From contig RGZA01000002.1 in NCBI GenBank assembly GCA_010031785.1, positions 1 to 42,361 on the forward strand: a DNA stretch of 42,361 nt. Reading direction: 5' to 3'. This document shows positions 39,429 to 42,361 of this stretch, in pieces; within the stretch, counting starts at the first letter, position 1; each line of letters opens with the position of its first letter. The notes under the pieces were generated by a model. That model was not told the DNA's origin, made no database searches, and saw nothing but the letters and a program-made list of their open reading frames with translations. Source of the stretch: Alphaproteobacteria bacterium (GTDB lineage Bacteria > Pseudomonadota > Alphaproteobacteria > UBA9219 > RGZA01). The position numbers were made by a program, and so were the translations under genes.

Positions 39429-39812
39429 TTATGCGGCAACACTTGCCCTTAAAGATTGTCGTAATTTATTAAGCATTCGCAAAACTTCATCTAGCTCAGC
39501 AAGTGCAACATCGGTTTTTCCTTCGTCTATATAACCAAGATCAACCGCCAAAATAAGTAATGCTTCAACTTCTGTTGCCGAACCATAAGCGATAGAAGCA
39601 AAATGGGCAAATTCTTTGCTGGCATTCCGCCCAAATCCTTCTGCTATATTCACTGCAATAGATACTGCGGCTCTACGAATTTGTGAAATGAGCCCATATC
39701 GTTCTTCTTGGGGGAACAAACCTGCCAGTTGATAAATGATTTTTACCAATCCTCTAGCTTTTTTCCACACAAGCAGTTCTTTATAGTTTTTTGTAGCGTT
39801 TTCACTACTCAC
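39429..39812 (-). CDS. Four-helix-bundle protein (23S rRNA intervening-sequence/S23 family)
   Basis: YKELLVWKKARGLVKIIYQLAGLFPQEERYGLISQIRRAAVSIAVNIAEGFGR. Confidence 0.95.
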   Translation of the reverse strand: MSSENATKNYKELLVWKKARGLVKIIYQLAGLFPQEERYGLISQIRRAAVSIAVNIAEGFGRNASKEFAHFASIAYGSATEVEALLILAVDLGYIDEGKTDVALAELDEVLRMLNKLRQSLRASVAA

Positions 39813-39834
39813 TACTCATTCCTCATTACTTATT
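39802..39834. repeat. TCACTAC-type repeat, right inverted arm of S23 cassette
   Basis: TCACTACTCACTACTCATTCCTCATTACTTATT, reverse complement related to 39397-39425. Confidence 0.8.
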
Positions 39835-39837
39835 AAG

Positions 39838-40791
39838 TTAAGCAGCACCGCTTGCGGTGCGTGGTTCAGCTTTAGTGAGTGAAAGCGGAAGACGGAATTT
39901 CACATTTTCCTTCACGCCGTCCAGCAGTTCAACTTCAACCGGTTCAATCTTGCGGATTGCATCGATTAAATCCTGAACGAGATCTTCAGGGGCCGATGCA
40001 CCAGCGGTAATGCCAACTGCTTTTTTGCCTTTAAGCCATTCAGGGTCTAGCTTGCTTGCATCTTCGATTAAGTAAGATGGAATGCCATGCTCTTCTGCCA
40101 ATTCGCGCAAACGGTTGGAGTTTGACGAATTATGTGCACCAATCACCAGAACCACATCGGCATGCTTGGAAAGATCGCGCACCGCTGCCTGGCGGTTTTG
40201 CGTTGCATAGCAAATATCCTTGGTCGATGGGCCAATAATCGCCGGGAAGCGTTGCTGCAATGCTTCAATCACCTCACGTGTATCATCTACGCTCAGCGTT
40301 GTTTGCGTAATATAAGCAAGCTTGTCTGGGTCAGAAACATTGAGTTTGGCGACATCTTCAACTTCGGAAATCAGATGAATTTTTCCAGGAACGCGGCCCA
40401 GCGTGCCTTCAATTTCGGGATGGCCTTCATGGCCGATCAGGATAATTTCCAAACCCATCTTGGTGTAACGCTGACCTTCGGTATGTACTTTTGAAACCAG
40501 CGGGCATGTTGCATCAATAATTTCAAGGCCACGGGTTTTTGCGTGGTCTTCCACTGCTTCAGAAACACCATGCGCGCTAAAAATCGTGATCGCGCCCTGC
40601 GGGATCTCATCCGTTTCCTGAACGAAGATTGCGCCCTTGGCACGCAAGCGATCCACTACATGTGGGTTATGTACAATTTCATGACGCACATAAACCGGTG
40701 GTCCAAAACGCAGCAACGCCTCTTCAACAATTTCGATTGCGCGTTCAACACCTGCGCAGAAACCGCGCGGTTGAGCTAAGATAACTTTCAT
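39838..40791 (-). CDS. ispH: 4-hydroxy-3-methylbut-2-enyl diphosphate reductase
   Basis: [40 protein letters not shown]. Confidence 0.98.
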   Translation of the reverse strand: MKVILAQPRGFCAGVERAIEIVEEALLRFGPPVYVRHEIVHNPHVVDRLRAKGAIFVQETDEIPQGAITIFSAHGVSEAVEDHAKTRGLEIIDATCPLVSKVHTEGQRYTKMGLEIILIGHEGHPEIEGTLGRVPGKIHLISEVEDVAKLNVSDPDKLAYITQTTLSVDDTREVIEALQQRFPAIIGPSTKDICYATQNRQAAVRDLSKHADVVLVIGAHNSSNSNRLRELAEEHGIPSYLIEDASKLDPEWLKGKKAVGITAGASAPEDLVQDLIDAIRKIEPVEVELLDGVKENVKFRLPLSLTKAEPRTASGAA

Positions 40792-41047
40792 TAATACTCC
40801 AAAGGGCTTTGCCCCAAATAAATCTGCCCGTAATCCATACCGGTTCGATACAGTATTTCGTTAATGAGGTCAATTAACTAGCATAAGTGACAGGTGCAAT
40901 GCAAATGCCCAAGAAAATTAATATAGCGGAATTATAAGCAAGAAAAACTTTGACAGAGTCTTACCAGCAAAAGTGTTTTTTCACTTTTTGCAAATGAGAA
41001 ATTTGTTTTTATGATTTTTGCAATGTAATCAATTTGAACAATGCTGT

Positions 41048-41968
41048 TTAAAAAAACCGCAACAGTCGATCCATTAAACTCACTTTCGGGCAATAGCTGT
41101 CACGCAGCACAATCAGCCCCATCGGCACGCCGTAATAATTGCGGCATACTTCTACGCTCTGATATCCGGCAGTTTGGAAAATATGTTTTACCTGCTCGAT
41201 AAAGGTCATGCTGACATGCAAAATGCCGATGCTGCCTTCATGGCTCACGCGAAGAAAATCTTCAGTGAGTTGCCGATAAAAACGCAAGCCATCCTTGCCA
41301 CCATCGAGCGATGCGTGGGGGTCATGCAACTTGACCTCGGGCACCAATGTCTTGATCAGATCACTCGGCACAAAGGGAGGATTACACAGCACGATATCAA
41401 ATGTTTCTGGCACAACCTGATCAATCCAGTTACTAACGCGGAATTCAACGCGATCCGCCACGCCATTCGCCGCAGCATTTTCTTTTGCAAGCGCCACGGC
41501 TGCACCGGCTATATCAACGCCGACACCTGTTGCATCCGGAATTTCTTTAAGTGCTGATAACAAAAGGCAGCCTGTGCCTGTGCCGATATCCAGAATGCGC
41601 GGGTTTGTTTTTGGCTGTTTTTCCAGCGCTAAATGCAAATGCTCAATCAGCGTTTCGGTTTCAATGCAGGGTTCGAACACCCCCTCGCCTGTCTTAATAG
41701 TGATATCGCGAAATAATGTCTGGCCAAAAATCCGCGCAATTGGAATACGCTGTTCACGCTGCGCTACGGCTTGCTCAATCGCGCTTATATCCTCGATCGT
41801 TTGATCAAGGCGTTGCTTCAGTTCTTTGCGTGAAATGTTTAGAATAGTGCTGATAATAATTTCTGCATCAGCATCAGGGCTATAAACGCATGCAACCTGT
41901 AAGCGCAGCGTCGCATCATGAAGAAGGTCGCGTAAAGTTTTCATGCGGCAAGCGTTAGCATGATTCAT
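41048..41968 (-). CDS. HemK/PrmC-like SAM-dependent methyltransferase
   Basis: ILDIGTGTGCLLLSAL, VLCNPPFVPSDLI; start trimmed to 41968 or 41944 because a terminator lies in the longer ORF. Confidence 0.8.
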   Translation of the reverse strand: MNHANACRMKTLRDLLHDATLRLQVACVYSPDADAEIIISTILNISRKELKQRLDQTIEDISAIEQAVAQREQRIPIARIFGQTLFRDITIKTGEGVFEPCIETETLIEHLHLALEKQPKTNPRILDIGTGTGCLLLSALKEIPDATGVGVDIAGAAVALAKENAAANGVADRVEFRVSNWIDQVVPETFDIVLCNPPFVPSDLIKTLVPEVKLHDPHASLDGGKDGLRFYRQLTEDFLRVSHEGSIGILHVSMTFIEQVKHIFQTAGYQSVEVCRNYYGVPMGLIVLRDSYCPKVSLMDRLLRFF

Positions 41969-41985
41969 AAAAAAAATCCGCGCGC

Positions 41986-42018
41986 AAAAAAAATCCCCGG
42001 GGGCATAAGCCACCGGGG
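41986..42018 (-). terminator. Rho-independent terminator-like hairpin on minus strand upstream of the methyltransferase gene
   Basis: Minus strand CCCCGG-tggcttatgccc-CCGGGG-A-TTTTTTTT. Confidence 0.7.
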
Positions 42019-42309
42019 TTAGAAAGTTTTGCTTTTGGGATAGATAAAATAAAAAGGAAGTCCACTCACCATTCGCAAACAGGTCGGACAACACCTGTAA
42101 GCAACATCTCGTGCTCATTGTTGTACTGAAGCCGGAATTAAAAATCAACCTAAATATAATCAAAATGAGTATAAATGATGCTTTTAAAGATTAATATTTT
42201 TACGAACCAGCACATATTATACATAATGGGCAATTTAGTCAATGACTATTATACTAATTGTACAATCTGATGCTTTGACTATTGATACGCATGATGAAAT
42301 GAATTCGTC

Positions 42310-42361
42310 ATGGTTAAAAAAACTCCCAATAATCTTAGAGCCTTGCGCAAATCGCGCGGCC
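42310..42361 (+). CDS. Probable XRE-family HTH regulator, N-terminus only (runs off window)
   Basis: MVKKTPNNLRALRKSRG, typical HTH_3 start. Confidence 0.6.
   Translation, partial: MVKKTPNNLRALRKSRG

Noticed and set aside
40969-40991. GCAAAAGTG-tttttt-CACTTTTTGC hairpin between ispH and the methyltransferase
   Set aside because: Hairpin is real but AT-rich with no clear T-tract in transcription direction; function cannot be assigned.
1-42361. CRISPR arrays, tRNA/rRNA genes, prophage or IS transposase genes
   Set aside because: None seen: no regularly spaced direct repeats, no cloverleaf-consistent tRNA noticed, no recognisable transposase or phage structural ORF.

Overview
Chromosomal segment of an alphaproteobacterium, judged from gene content and the split F0 operon with b and b' genes; no genus is claimed. 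Mostly housekeeping: pyrB(partial)-pyrC-like-plsY-dprA, an NlpC/P60 hydrolase, a MarR regulator, rpmJ (missed by the ORF track), a PhoH-family ATPase, the F0 ATP synthase cluster atpI-B-E-b'-b, a compact type II secretion/type IV pilus-like cluster, truA-fmt-def-rmuC, an OGT-like TPR glycosyltransferase, a GH17-GT2 fusion, two ParDE/RelE-type toxin-antitoxin pairs, and an isoprenoid/hopanoid neighbourhood (dxs, MlaC/HpnM-like, shc, hpnG, hpnH, ispH) with a kamA-like gene, a UDG-superfamily gene and a CNNM/CorC gene. Main items for a second look: (1) atpB lacks about 40 residues in frame, including the helix with the universally conserved stator arginine; (2) the gspE/pilB homologue has an in-frame TAA and the adjacent pseudopilin is frameshifted or deleted, although the rest of that cluster is intact; (3) a diverged fragment of a UDG C-terminus lies about 0.7 kb from the intact gene end, bracketing an orphan ORF; (4) a four-helix-bundle gene is flanked by inverted GTAGTGA-type repeats between hpnH and ispH; (5) one arm of a palindromic element encodes the N-terminus of the MlaC-like protein; (6) a small ORF with a strong SD but an ATA start overlaps phoH. 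All family assignments are from recognition of the translated sequence; no database search was run.
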